From Emmonsiellopsis sp. PD_33 (lineage: Eukaryota > Ascomycota > Eurotiomycetes > Onygenales > Ajellomycetaceae), in NCBI GenBank assembly GCA_032988165.1, contig JANTQF010000096.1, positions 1 through 64,000 on the forward strand: a stretch of 64,000 nt of DNA. Reading direction: 5' to 3'. Position 1 is the stretch's first letter. Each line of letters opens with the position of its first letter. The position numbers and the translations under genes were made by a program. The notes beneath the pieces were generated by a model that saw only the letters and a list, made by a program, of their open reading frames with translations, searched no databases and was not told the origin of the DNA. Positions 21,502 to 31,029 of this stretch are shown one piece after another.

Positions 21502-22424
21502 ATGGAGAACAAACCCACCATCGTCCTGGTCCACGGAAGCTGGCACTCCCCCTCCGTCTGGACTTTCGTAACCCCCCTCCTAGAAAAATCCGGCTACTCC
21601 GTCTACCCAATCCTCCTCAAATCACCAGGGATGGACCCCTCGCCTCCCGATTTCCACTGCGACGTGGACAGCGTGAAAACTGGCATCGAAGCAGTCCTCG
21701 ACACAGGCAAGGACCTAGTGCTAGTAATGCATTCATTCGGCGGGGTCGTGGGCATCGAGGCGCTGAAGGATTTCCATGAGGAAATGATAAACGGCGGTAT
21801 TCTTGCGCCAACTGTGCCGGGGAAGATGGACGAGGAGCCTGCGAGGTTTATTTCACGTCGTGGGAAGATTCTGCATTTGGCGTTTATGGGGACTATTCTC
21901 CTACCGCCGGGGAAGGCGCTGTGGAGGGTTGAACGGGCGACGCCGCCGGGGTTTCAACTTGACGTTCGTATATATTCTGAGATTCTAACTATGGGATGTG
22001 ACTAAACAGCACAATGCAGGGCGAAATAATCCGCGTCCTAGACGGCCAGAAGCGGTTTTACAACGACATCCCCACCGCCGCTCAAGATCACTGGGAGCAC
22101 AAGCTGAAGACCCAACCTCGACCGTACGTTCTAGTTACTATTTCCCCCACTGGCCCAGTAGTTCCAATCACTAATAATACATACAGACCCCTCTGCTCCA
22201 AACTCTCCTACCCGGCCTACCGCCACTACCCATGCTCCTACCTCCTCTGCAGTCTCGACTCGGCCGTCTCGCCCACCGTGCAGTGGCTCACGGCGCGAAG
22301 TGCGGGGATTCCGGAGGATCGCATTGCGTCTGTGGATGCGGGGCATAATCCGATGATTAGCCAGCCGGGGGCGGTGGTGAGGTTTATAAGGAAGGCGGCG
22401 GGGGAGGTGATGAGTGTTTTGTGA
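21502..22424 (+). CDS. Small alpha/beta hydrolase
   Basis: Three exons: 21502-21963, 22020-22123 and 22187-22424, 267 aa. It begins with the oxyanion-hole strand IVLVHGSWHSPSVW and has the nucleophile elbow VMHSFGGVVG (Ser near residue 77). A C-terminal DAGHNPMISQP supplies the catalytic His. This is the AB_hydrolase_6/EstC-like group common near fungal secondary metabolism genes. The first intron uses a GTTCGT donor, less common but seen in fungi. The second (63 nt, GTACGT donor) is a multiple of three without a stop, so its retention would add 21 residues. Substrate unknown. Confidence 0.75.
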
Positions 22425-22486
22425 TATGGCGCTGGAGGAATCCATTGTGTGGTTGGTAATTGGGTGTGGGATTGTAGGGGGTTGAT

Positions 22487-22508
22487 ATGTATGTACATGT
22501 ACATACAT
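22487..22508. repeat. 22-bp perfect palindrome
   Basis: A perfect inverted repeat of ATGTATGTACA and its complement with no spacer, 63 bases after the hydrolase stop codon. It may lie in the 3' untranslated region. No function is claimed. Confidence 0.7.
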
Positions 22509-22637
22509 GTAGGTCAGGGTTTAAAGTCATTTCAAGATAGGATCCAAAATGGCGGTTAACAGCTATAACTTCATATTAAAGGTTATGCATAATGCAGAAT
22601 TAAAAAATACAAAGCTAATCTAATCCATCCATCCATC

Positions 22638-22876
22638 TCAATAGCTATTCCCAAACAAGACACCCCCGGATCTTCTGCTGGTATGCCCAGCGATTGGTGT
22701 GGTCAGCTCTGGTGTATTTTGACTGGTAGGCTGAGCCGGTGTGTCTATCCTGCGATCGAGGGCGTCCAAGCCTAGTAACCAGAAACACATTTGTTAGCCT
22801 TAATTTCACTCAAAGTCAGGAGGGCCAGCTTACTATCGAGGATCCGTGTTTCTTTCTCGAGCATTCTCTCAAAGTC
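22638..22876 (-). pseudogene. Third, 5'-truncated copy of coiled-coil gene (copy C)
   Basis: A partial paralogue downstream of copy B. A 43-nt exon remnant (22876-22834, DFERMLEKETRILD) matches the end of the 75-nt coiled-coil exons of copy B. A near-perfect 62-nt family intron (22833-22772) follows, then a last exon (22771-22638) reading SLDALDRRIDTPAQPT and ending AGHTSRRSGGVLFGNSY. No start codon or first exon is found for it alone. If the splicing machinery skips the short last exon of copy B, copy B exons 1-3 join this last exon in phase, so it may instead be an alternative 3' end of copy B. Confidence 0.5.
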
Positions 22877-23747
22877 CTAGTTAAGAACTATAATTTATCA
22901 TACTAAAATCTATTGCTCAATTCAAGCTGCCACCACCCAACACCCTGCTCCTGTTTCTTCTGGGTGTCAGTTCTGGAGGAGTGGTCACTTCATCATTCAT
23001 TCAATCGAGGGCGTCCAACCCTAGTAACCAGAAACACATTTGTTAGCCTTAATTCTGCTCAAAGTCAGGAGGGCCAGCTTACTATTGAGAATTTTTTTCT
23101 GGTTATCCATCATCCCTGAAAAATTGCCCCCCATCATATTAAATTTGTTCTGAAACTCTTTCAAACAGAAACACATTTGTTAGCCCTAATTTCACTCAAG
23201 GTCAGGAGGGCCAGCTTACTTCTGAGGATTTGTGTTTGATTCTCAAGCATTTTGATGAAGCTTTCTTGGAGTGTATCAAACTTATTCTGAATCCCTTTCA
23301 AACAGAAACACATTTGTTAGCCAGAATTTCACTCGAAGTTAGGAGGGCCAGCTTACGGGTTTCTAGTTCCTCTAATTTGCCATTTACCTCACGTTTGAAC
23401 TTGTCCAGCTTATCATTTGTCATATTAAAAGAGAGGTATAGGTGGAGGTTCCTGTAATCGTCAGTAATCATCCAATCAAGAATATCACAACACACATACA
23501 AGCATGATTTGAGAACTGAGAAAAGAAACATCACACAATTGTGTACAAGGCTAATCTAATCCATCCATCTCTCAATTGCTTGGCCTGGACAGGACGCCCC
23601 CGGATCTCCTGCTGGTATGCCCAGCGGTCCCCTCTGGTGTATCCAGAGCAGTATGGCGAGCGTGTCCGTTGGTATCGAGGCGTCAAGTCCTAGTAACCAG
23701 AACCACATTTGTTAGCCTTAATTTCAAAATCAGGAGTGCCAGCTTAC
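22772..23747 (-). repeat. Family of five near-identical introns
   Basis: Minus-strand intron copies at 22833-22772, 23082-23021, 23219-23158, 23356-23295 (62 nt each) and 23747-23690 (58 nt). Each begins GTAAGCTGGC, holds the branch-site block GGCTAACAAATGTG and ends in either TTACTAG or TTTGAAAG. All interrupt in phase 1. By hand alignment, neighbouring copies at 23158 and 23295 agree at about 57 of 62 positions, while the two 75-nt exons beside them agree at only about 42 of 75. Introns better conserved than the exons they separate are unusual. Confidence 0.8.
23001..23471 (-). CDS. Small coiled-coil protein, copy B
   Basis: Four exons (23471-23357, 23294-23220, 23157-23083, 23020-23001) join in phase to a 94-aa protein. 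It opens MITDDYRNLHLYLSFN, then has charged heptad-like stretches (NDKLDKFKREVNGKLEELE, NKFDTLQESFIKMLENQTQI, NKFNMMGG) that look like a coiled coil. The two internal exons are both exactly 75 nt, symmetric in phase 1, and clearly duplicates of each other. The last exon stops at TGA right after LDALD; the copy C version has CGC there and continues, and after the TGA the same frame stays open into a similar tail (TPPELTPRRNRS), so the stop looks recent. No known domain. It could be a real small gene, or a pseudogene. Confidence 0.5.
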
Positions 23748-23862
23748 CAGTTTTGGACTGTTCAATCTTTTCATTGACACCACTTTCAAGGTCTTTTAAC
23801 TTGTTTGTTGTGGTTTTCAAGGATATATGTGGGTTCAGGTGCCTGTAATTACCAGTAATCAT
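23556..23862 (-). CDS. Small coiled-coil protein, copy A
   Basis: Two exons (23862-23748 and 23689-23556) give 82 aa. The first exon is exactly as long as that of copy B (115 nt) and its start is homologous (MITGNYRHLNPHIS). A short charged helix follows (TNKLKDLESGVNEKIEQSK). The intron is the 58-nt member of the family. In the last exon a 1-nt deletion relative to copies B and C puts the conserved tail out of frame: AGHTSRRSGGVL is visible in another frame, while the current frame reads LLWIHQRGPLGIPAGDPG. So either the C-terminus changed by frameshift or this copy is dead. No known family. Confidence 0.45.
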
Positions 23863-23995
23863 CCAAACTTAGAATATCAGAACACACATACATGTAAAGG
23901 GTTATCAGCTGGACCAGAAACATTGTACATACATAGAATGGATGTTGTGGATATATCAGTAGACTTTAATTTTAAACAGCAATCCATAATTGCGG

Positions 23996-24063
23996 AGGGT
24001 GAGGGCAAGACGAGGAGGGCGAGGAGGGCGAGGACGGCGAGGCGAGGGGGCAAGGCGGGGAGG
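23996..24063. repeat. Purine-rich GAGGGCGA minisatellite
   Basis: Degenerate tandem copies of a G/A-rich word of 6-9 bases, upstream of coiled-coil copy A on the minus strand. No reading frame of interest. Strand asymmetry is strong (almost no C or T on the plus strand apart from spaced C). Confidence 0.6.
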
Positions 24064-24228
24064 GATAATGAAAATATGTGTGATGGGTGTTGAGAAAAAC
24101 AAGACGACGGAGACAGATGCATGAGACCACAAAAGGTCCACCTTGCTGTAGCGGTCATATTACTTGCGGACCAAAGCGAAGCGATGTATATGTCCGCTGA
24201 ATCCCTGACAAGATTGAGGAGGCAGGGG

Positions 24229-24255
24229 ACAACAACAACAACAACAACAACAACA
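24229..24255. repeat. ACA trinucleotide microsatellite
   Basis: Nine tandem ACA units. An antisense frame across it would encode a poly-valine run, which I take as a shadow and not a protein. Confidence 0.85.
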
Positions 24256-24786
24256 TAACAGCCTGGGGAAGGGACACTTAGTGCCACTTAGTTAGTTAGC
24301 TTTAGCTTTCTCTTTCCGCCTGCTCTTGGGATACAGTGAGTTGTAGGAAGGAGGCTGCTCCCCAGAGTCTGTTTTTGATACTAGTATTAGTTAGGGAAAG
24401 AGGTGTAGAGTGCTGCTGCTGGGTCCAAGACCCGGGTTGATTGCAACATTGGATGTCCGGTATCATAGGCGTCTCATGGAACCAACTCAGGTATTTGACA
24501 ATAGCATTAAGATGTAATGTCACTGGACACAGCCAAGGGGTCATACATAACCTGACGGCTGATAGAGGGAGAAGGTTGGTAGTTGATCGAGAGAGCCAGC
24601 TCAAGAAGGATGGTATCAGAAATATGTGGCAGGTAATAGAGTACAAATCCCATCCAAAATCAGAAAACTCCAGTTCTTCACAGAGCAGACAGAGTAATAT
24701 AATTGTGAATATAACAAACCGAGTCACCCTGCACCGTCCTTCGACCAAATGAATACTAGTAACAGAAGGTGAATCCCAGTCACCGA
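24256..24786. other. Intergenic, 3' side of TMEM234 gene
   Basis: About 530 bases with no recognisable coding domain. An antisense frame that continues past the TMEM234 stop (24302-24850) is in a different frame from the gene and is taken as a shadow. Confidence 0.45.
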
Positions 24787-25500
24787 TCACTGCGTCTTCG
24801 AATGCACGCACAACGCAATCCCCCCCAGCACCATCGACATCCCAATCCACGTCTCTACGTACATAGATAGCGTGATTAGCCTCCTCTGCCTTACTTCACA
24901 ATTGGGTACTATACTCACTTCTCGAAATCACCTTGCCCTCCACATACCACTCTCCCAACACAGTAAACAGGAACGCCATGGAATTGGTTATCGGCACTGT
25001 CAGGCTGAGTTCTACATAGGATTCAGACAATATCAGCAATCAATCCTTCCTCATCAACCAAAGCGCCCGGGAGCGGGAATTCCCCTCAAAAAAGAACGAA
25101 AAATAAAAGCTTTCGCCCTCTCTTTCTATTCCTATCACATACATAAAGAAAATAGATACATACCATGCCTCCCCACAAGCAAAAAAAACCACACACTCCC
25201 CGTCAAATTCAACAGCAGCGGCACACTATACCCCGGCGTGCTCAACAGATTAACCACCGTCTGCACCACACCCGCCAATTTCCGCATCACCCATGATTCT
25301 TCCGAACCATCACGCGCGTTCTCTTCGTTTTTACTAGTACTCTTGTTGTTATACTCGACCGCGGCGCGCCGGATGAACGGCGTCGTGAAGCCCCAGGCTA
25401 CGCCGACGAGGAGGAAGCTGAGGATGTAGGCGAGGGCGGTGGGGGGGTGGTCTGTGTTTGTATTTATGTCTGGGACTGGGGAGAGGGAGGGGGCTTCCAT
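24787..25500 (-). CDS. TMEM234-family membrane protein
   Basis: Three exons (25500-25164, 25011-24919, 24854-24787) give 165 aa. The family pattern is clear across exon joins: AYILSFLLVGVAWGFTTPFIRR, then SVPLLLNLTGSVWFFLLVGRHG, ELSLTVPITNSMAFLFTVLG and a final TWIGMSMVLGGIALCV. This gives four hydrophobic segments, like the small EamA/DMT-related TMEM234 proteins conserved from fungi to animals. The longer loop after the first segment (SKNEENARDGSEES) is acidic. The cellular role of the fungal protein is not established. The ATG at 25500 gives the usual family length. Confidence 0.8.
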
Positions 25501-26139
25501 TGTGTTTGTATTTTTTGGATAGGGGCTGGATAGGGGGTGGATAGGGGTAGGTGGGTTGGGATTGATTGAGGTTGGTTGAGGGTTGTTGGTGAAAGTTACG
25601 GCTAGGCTGGATGGGGGAAGGTTGTATGGATTTGTGTATTGGAGATACGGTAAGTTACGGAAGCTTTGGGGAGGGAGGCGACAGCCAAATTTAAAAAAAA
25701 TAAAATATAATGCCATAGCTTGTTGGTATCTAGCTAGATAGCTAAGAGCCCAGTGACATATCTGGCAGATGTCATTAAAACAAACTAAACTGGCAAAGGT
25801 TAAACAGAAAATACCACAGCAGAAAAGCATACATGAGTAGCTCATCCGTTACCAATAACATTATAACATATCCCTTTCCTACCCATTCATACTCACACAT
25901 GATACATGATACATGAATAGACATAGCCATCATCGCAGCAACATATTTGTCCTTCCTGAAATAAACGCTAGAGATTTGCGCAAATGTATGGATATCACGA
26001 GGATTCAAAGCAAAGCAAAGAAAAGCATAAATGGGCAATAATACGGTATAGAAACACAGTGACATGAATAGAAATAGTAGGGGTATTCGCGTGTTTGGAC
26101 CGGGGGTATATTTAATTTTCAATTCTCGAAGGGCATTAA
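25501..26139. other. Intergenic between TMEM234 and chitin synthase
   Basis: Holds the TMEM234 promoter and the chitin synthase 3' end, both on the minus strand. AT-rich, with short minus-strand frames (25775-26143) that have hydrophobic stretches but no recognisable family. No RNA gene seen. Confidence 0.45.
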
Positions 26140-29084
26140 TCAAACACCGCGGAACTGTGAGGGGAATATGTCAGCGGTTATTTGTTCCAAGTCCGCGAAG
26201 CGCGCGGAAAGATAAAGCAAAGAAGAAAGGGGGTAGTAACTCACCATTCTGACAACCAAAAACCACATCGCTCCAATAAACCTAAAGAGCGACAACCCCG
26301 CCACACTCCACAGCACAACAGCCATATAAATCGAGCTCCGCTGATCATCATTCTCGGAATTAGGATCGATCCGCTCTAGTCCCACCGCACTCAGCACGAC
26401 CGCGGCGAGGGCAAAGTTACAGAAGATCCAGATCAGCACGACGGCTGAGCGGAAGCCCTTGTAGTAGTCTTCCTGCTTCTCTTCCTCAGTGACAGCCCGG
26501 ACTTCCTTGGGTGGTTTGGAAGCGAATTTGGCGAGCTCGGCTTCGTATTGAGCGTTTAGATCGCCGTCATCTTGTGGGATGGCGACGTCGACTTTTCCGG
26601 ACGGTTTCAGATTGGCCGAGGGCAGTTTTTCAGCTTTGTCGTCGCCCTTCGTGCCCCAGGTTATGTCGTGGGTGTTGCAGAAGGCATAGATGTTGAGGAC
26701 GTTGATGTATGTTGGGGTTAGGAGGATGTATTGTAGGAACTGGTAGAGATTAGTGGAGAGCAGAGAACAAAGGAATGTGGAGACTTACGCATGTCACCAT
26801 GTGCCAGGGGTCGAAGAAGAGAAGGGAGGCGACAATCCAGACGACATAAGTCGACATGAGCGACACGATCATGGAAAAGAACTGGTAGTTCCTGAATAGG
26901 GAAGACAAGCTAAAGTCTTGGTCTGACGTTTCTTTCTGGATAGACTTAACCGTGATAAAGATTGCGGCGAATGTAAGGTAAATCATGATCCCGATCCAAA
27001 AGTACACCATCGTCATGTAGAATTTGTTGGAACCTTGCGGTCGGTTGCCCATTGCAAGGATGAAACAGGTCAACAGCGTCGCGAGGTAAAGCCATTCAAA
27101 AACAATTCCTAGGATATTTCCTGCGTTGCCAAGCAAGTCTGCATCGCCAAGGGAGGTGGTGAGGATGTGGAAGACCAAGAAGAAATTGCCCTGGACTAGT
27201 TAGCCATATATAACGCAAAAGGAAAAATAACCACCTACAATAGCGAACCATGCGAACAGGGTATTGATTGTTTGATAAATAAATTCGATGACCAGCATAA
27301 ACTTCCGGCTAGCACTGTGGTTGCTACGCCAAATTTGATAAAAGTGCGTAATGGCATAAACAGTAGCGAAAAAGCTTCCATTCAACCAACGTCGTCGTTG
27401 CAGAATGAATTCCGCCATGCGATCCGGCACATCGGTTTCGCCATTCGCCGATTTGACGTACTGCAAAATCCATTGACAGTTTCGTTTCGCAACGATCTCG
27501 AAGCAAAGGATTCGATCCTCGGCAAGGTACATATTTGCTGTGAAGATGCCAGCGTTCGCACCGTGCATCTTTTCACCGGCGAAGTATTTCTCGAGAGGAC
27601 CCTGTCCGTTTTTGTCGTTCTGTAACGCCACATATCGATAGGCAGAGAAAGCTCCTGGGAGGACAGAGATAAATCCAAAGGCAGATTCCAACGGCTTGTC
27701 GAGGATGTTACTCATTTTGTACTCGAAATTCTGTGTGGCTACCAGAGGGTTGATAAGCTTCTTTCCATGTTCTAACATGACCTTGATCTCTCCACAAGCG
27801 CCACCGCACATGGGTTCCAAGTCGAAGGCGCGCCACAGTTGGTAGATGGAGTCCTTGCCTGGCTTGGTTCCAGCATCGAGAAGGACGCAGATATTTGGGT
27901 CGAGAACGCGCCCAAAGGCCTGGAAGAACCAACGATGGGAGTTGATCTTTTTCTGGTTCTTTTCCTTCAAGCAGAACAACATCTGAACGGGAACGCCTGA
28001 TCGTGGCTTTAGCTGGACCTGGTTGCCCTTCAATTCCAATCCGATCTGAGTGGTGTATTCGTAGATATGCGCAGTCACATCCTTGCCGTTGACTTGCTGC
28101 TTGGCGATTCCGTCTTGGTACACGCCCAAACCTGCCAGGACGGCTTTTGTTCGCGGATTGATCTTAGCACGTCCGTCGCTGACCACGCAAACGACGATCT
28201 TCTTCCAGGCTTCCTTGCCCCATGTTTTGCTGTTTGTCCGTGAACACATGTACTCGATGTTTTTGAAGACACCGATCATGGTTCGCGCAAAGAGGAAATC
28301 ATCCTCGTTGTACATGGTTACTACAATGAACAGCTCTGTATGTCTGGGCTTGGCAAAGAGTCTCTGGCGAAGGGTGAAGCGCTCCTCGTAGAACTCGCTC
28401 GGGTCGCAGGTTGCGGCGGAGTATCGCATATGGGTGAACTCGTCTCGCTCCGGCGGCGCCGCATGGTTCACTTGACTCAGCAATTTTGGGGGTATAGGAC
28501 AGTCGAGAACCAAGTTACCATTGAACAGTTGCACTTCCTTTACCGTCTTCCATCTTCTTAATGGGGCCGGACTGGGTGTGGGCACAACTGTGGCTTCATC
28601 GTCTTCGTAACCTACTGGAAGTTGTGGGCTTGGGCCGAGTGCGTTGTCCGGCTGCTGTAGTATAGGGACTTCGTCGTCCTGATATGGCCTCGGGGTCTGG
28701 GTGTATGGTGGCATCTCATAGTCTGAGTTTGGAGAATGGGTGGGCTGGTAAGGCTGGGTATAATATGCATCATGGTGGGCTTCGGGAGCGATTGTGTATT
28801 CGGTGCGTGCGATGGGGGACGGCCGATACGGATGTGCAGCTTCATATGCTTCATTATGGCCGTAAGAGTTGTTTATATTCTCGACGGAGTACTAGAGCAT
28901 GTCAATGGGGACTGCTTGAAAACGGATGCGGGACAGGACTCACTGTTGGCTGGTCCTGCAGGCGGTCCGTTGACGGCATCTCGAGGTGTCCATACTGGCT
29001 GTATGGGTTGTCCTCCAGCTGGTAACCCTGAAGTGGCCTTCCAGGGGAGGGGGTCCTATTGGGATTGAGTTGGTTTGGATTCAT
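26140..29084 (-). CDS. Chitin synthase, probably class I
   Basis: Five exons (29084-28944, 28891-27239, 27190-26789, 26739-26245, 26154-26140) joining to 901 aa, a normal length. The 47-residue first exon and the acidic/proline-rich N-terminus precede the family-2 glycosyltransferase core: FIVVTMYNEDDFLFARTM, CVVSDGRAKINPR, VLLDAGTKPGKDS, the EDRIL motif and QRRRWLNGS (QRRRW, chitin binding/catalysis). Multiple membrane segments follow. The last exon is only 15 nt and adds FRGV after VVRM, giving the VRMFRGV end I associate with this group. NGNLVLDCPIPPKLL at the start of the conserved region points to class I (ChsC of A. nidulans type), but class is less certain than enzyme. It makes cell-wall chitin at the plasma membrane. 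Confidence 0.93.
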
Positions 29085-30567
29085 GGCGGGATCGTTGGTA
29101 TCGTGGGGGGCGTGGGGATCGTCGTCCCGAAAAGGGTCTATGTGCGGATGGTGTCAGCGTGTTTCAATTGTGTTTGTCGCCGTTGGATATCATGTAGGAA
29201 TCTGATTGAGACAGTCCTTGCCCTGAGCCAATGTGCTACAGGCGTGGTAAGGCGCGGGTACGGGTCGAATGAACAAGCTCCAGCAACAGCCGGCAGAACA
29301 GAGAAGCGAATTGAGGAGGATGAAACGTAAACACCAGGCTCAGCGAGCGGCAGCGGGTGAAAAGAGGCAAAGAAAGACAACGCCAACAACAACAGTCTGC
29401 TCCCTAGACAGTGAGAAGACGTCGGGGGTTTGAGGTGAGGTTGCGCGGCTCAACAGTCGACGTCACGTTTCAAGTTGAGGCTCTGCTGCCAGAACCAACC
29501 TCGACCTCGACAACTCCCCGGCAACCAGGCGCATCAGGACTCAACAAGGCTCATCAGGGCATGACAGGGCATAACAAGGCGGGAAACGGGCGCAATACAC
29601 AGGATAGGGCAGAGGAAAGGCGCAAGACTCACCCAGACGGTTGTACGACATCGTGCTGGCTGTTCTCGCTCGCCGACACGGCCAAGAATGTTGCTGGATG
29701 CCCTCGTTTCAGATCAGCTTCCTGGAGCTCTCTTCAATACGCGGGACTACGATGGTCGAGGCGAGAGGGGAATGGCCCCTATTGAATGAACGGTGGATTT
29801 GCGGCGGTTGCAACAGTGTGCGGTGACTGGTCTGGGAACATACAGCGGAGAGAGCGTACGACAGCCAAAAAATATACAAAGAACGCAGCAGCACAGCTTC
29901 ACAGGGCAACACAGCGCCGCTTGTGACGAATCAATCCTGGCTAAGCGAACGGCGCGAAAAAGCATCTTCAGCCTGCACTAAATATAGCTGATCAGCCTCC
30001 GCTTGAATCCTCCACATCAAAACCCCTACGCTCATTCGTCAGCTGTGGCTCGAGCACAGCGCAGACTGGCCAACAGCAGCGTGCGGTGGAGAGCAGACAG
30101 CCTGATGCCATGGAAACCAGTTGGGTTGGCCCACACCCGAAAATCCGAGATCCAGTGGCAGCAACAGACCTTTCTATGGTGCGGCAGCGAGAGGGTTTGC
30201 AGTGCCTGGCGGGCCCAGGAACACAGACATTCTCATTCTCTGGGGAACCATACAACAGTGTGTTTCAAATTTCTTGCGTTTGCCTTCATTTTTCTTTTCC
30301 CTCTCCATTGCTTGCTTCGGTCCGCCAAGCAGATTCCCAAACAGGAATGATTTCGCGCGGCTGATCTCCAGCCACCCGCCCTGTTTTCTGCGCCACTTTG
30401 CTCTGTTTGTGTGAGGCTACACAGCCACAGCCCACTGACATCATGTACGAGCGTCGAGTATTGGAGAATAAAACCTGGCCATTGCTCAGCCTGCCGTTGA
30501 CGACGCTGGATGTCCCGATGCGATTGGCCCTCTAAGCGGTAGGCGCCTTGGCTTCAGCACCAAGTCT
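29085..30567. promoter_or_regulatory. Chitin synthase upstream region
   Basis: About 1.5 kb of normal-GC sequence between the chitin synthase start and the retrotransposon. It has many short overlapping frames and no recognisable protein. It is likely promoter plus leader. A minus-strand CACATAG acceptor-like site near 29137 could end a leader intron. Confidence 0.45.
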
Positions 30568-30572
30568 ACCCC
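30568..30572. other. Target-site duplication, left copy
   Basis: ACCCC directly before the left LTR. The same five bases follow the right LTR at 35976-35980. A 5-bp duplication is typical of Ty1/Copia integrases and shows the element ends are original. Confidence 0.85.
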
Positions 30573-30874
30573 TGTGAAAATACGCGCTATATCCGCTATA
30601 TCAACGGCCTCAACGCTGTCATTTTACACCTGCTGCGCTCAACTGCCAGGGTTACATTCACTTATTGAATTTTTCATTAACCCCTTATTCCTTCAGAAAT
30701 TAGATAGTTTTTGTTCATTTGGATGATTTCCCCTATGTAAATATGTGGCCTTTTGCATTTTCATTATCTTGCATGATCATGTGTCCAAGATCTATAAGTA
30801 GCAGTCAAAGGCCTACCATAAAAAAATCAATCATCTCTATTTTGCCTCACTACTATGTACATTTAATTCTCATA
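30573..30874 (+). repeat. Copia left LTR
   Basis: 302 bp, from TGTGAAAATA to AATTCTCATA, same length as the right LTR and highly similar. Its first 65 bases still contain several CG dinucleotides (30584-30634), each replaced by TG, CA or TA in the right copy. Beyond that it is CpG-free. Confidence 0.9.
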
Positions 30875-30876
30875 GT

Positions 30877-30887
30877 TATGAGCCCAG
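30877..30887 (+). other. Primer-binding site, half-tRNA-iMet type
   Basis: TATGAGCCCAG, two bases after the left LTR. It is complementary to the anticodon arm of initiator tRNA-Met (CUGGGCUCAUA), not to its 3' end. This is the primer mode of Drosophila copia, where the 5' half of a cleaved tRNA-iMet primes reverse transcription. The match is read directly; the mechanism is from that family. Confidence 0.65.
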
Positions 30888-31029
30888 GTAGCACTCCCCT
30901 ACACTCCAGTTGAATTATCTTTATATTATTCTATTAGTTTTTGAAAACATGCTATCATTTTGTTACTGTTATCCCATTTCTATATAAAACACCTTTCACC
31001 TTATCCATCACAATATCCAATAAAATCAC

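Noticed and set aside
22640..23760. CRISPR-like array (regularly spaced repeats of about 60 bases)
   Set aside because: Spacing is irregular, repeats carry perfect splice signals and a branch site, and the spacers are in-phase coding exons. CRISPR is also not expected in a fungal nuclear genome.
23877..24287. Minus-strand 136-codon frame with a poly-valine run
   Set aside because: The valines come from the ACA/TGT microsatellite at 24229-24255, and the rest comes from the purine-rich minisatellite. No domain and no splice logic.
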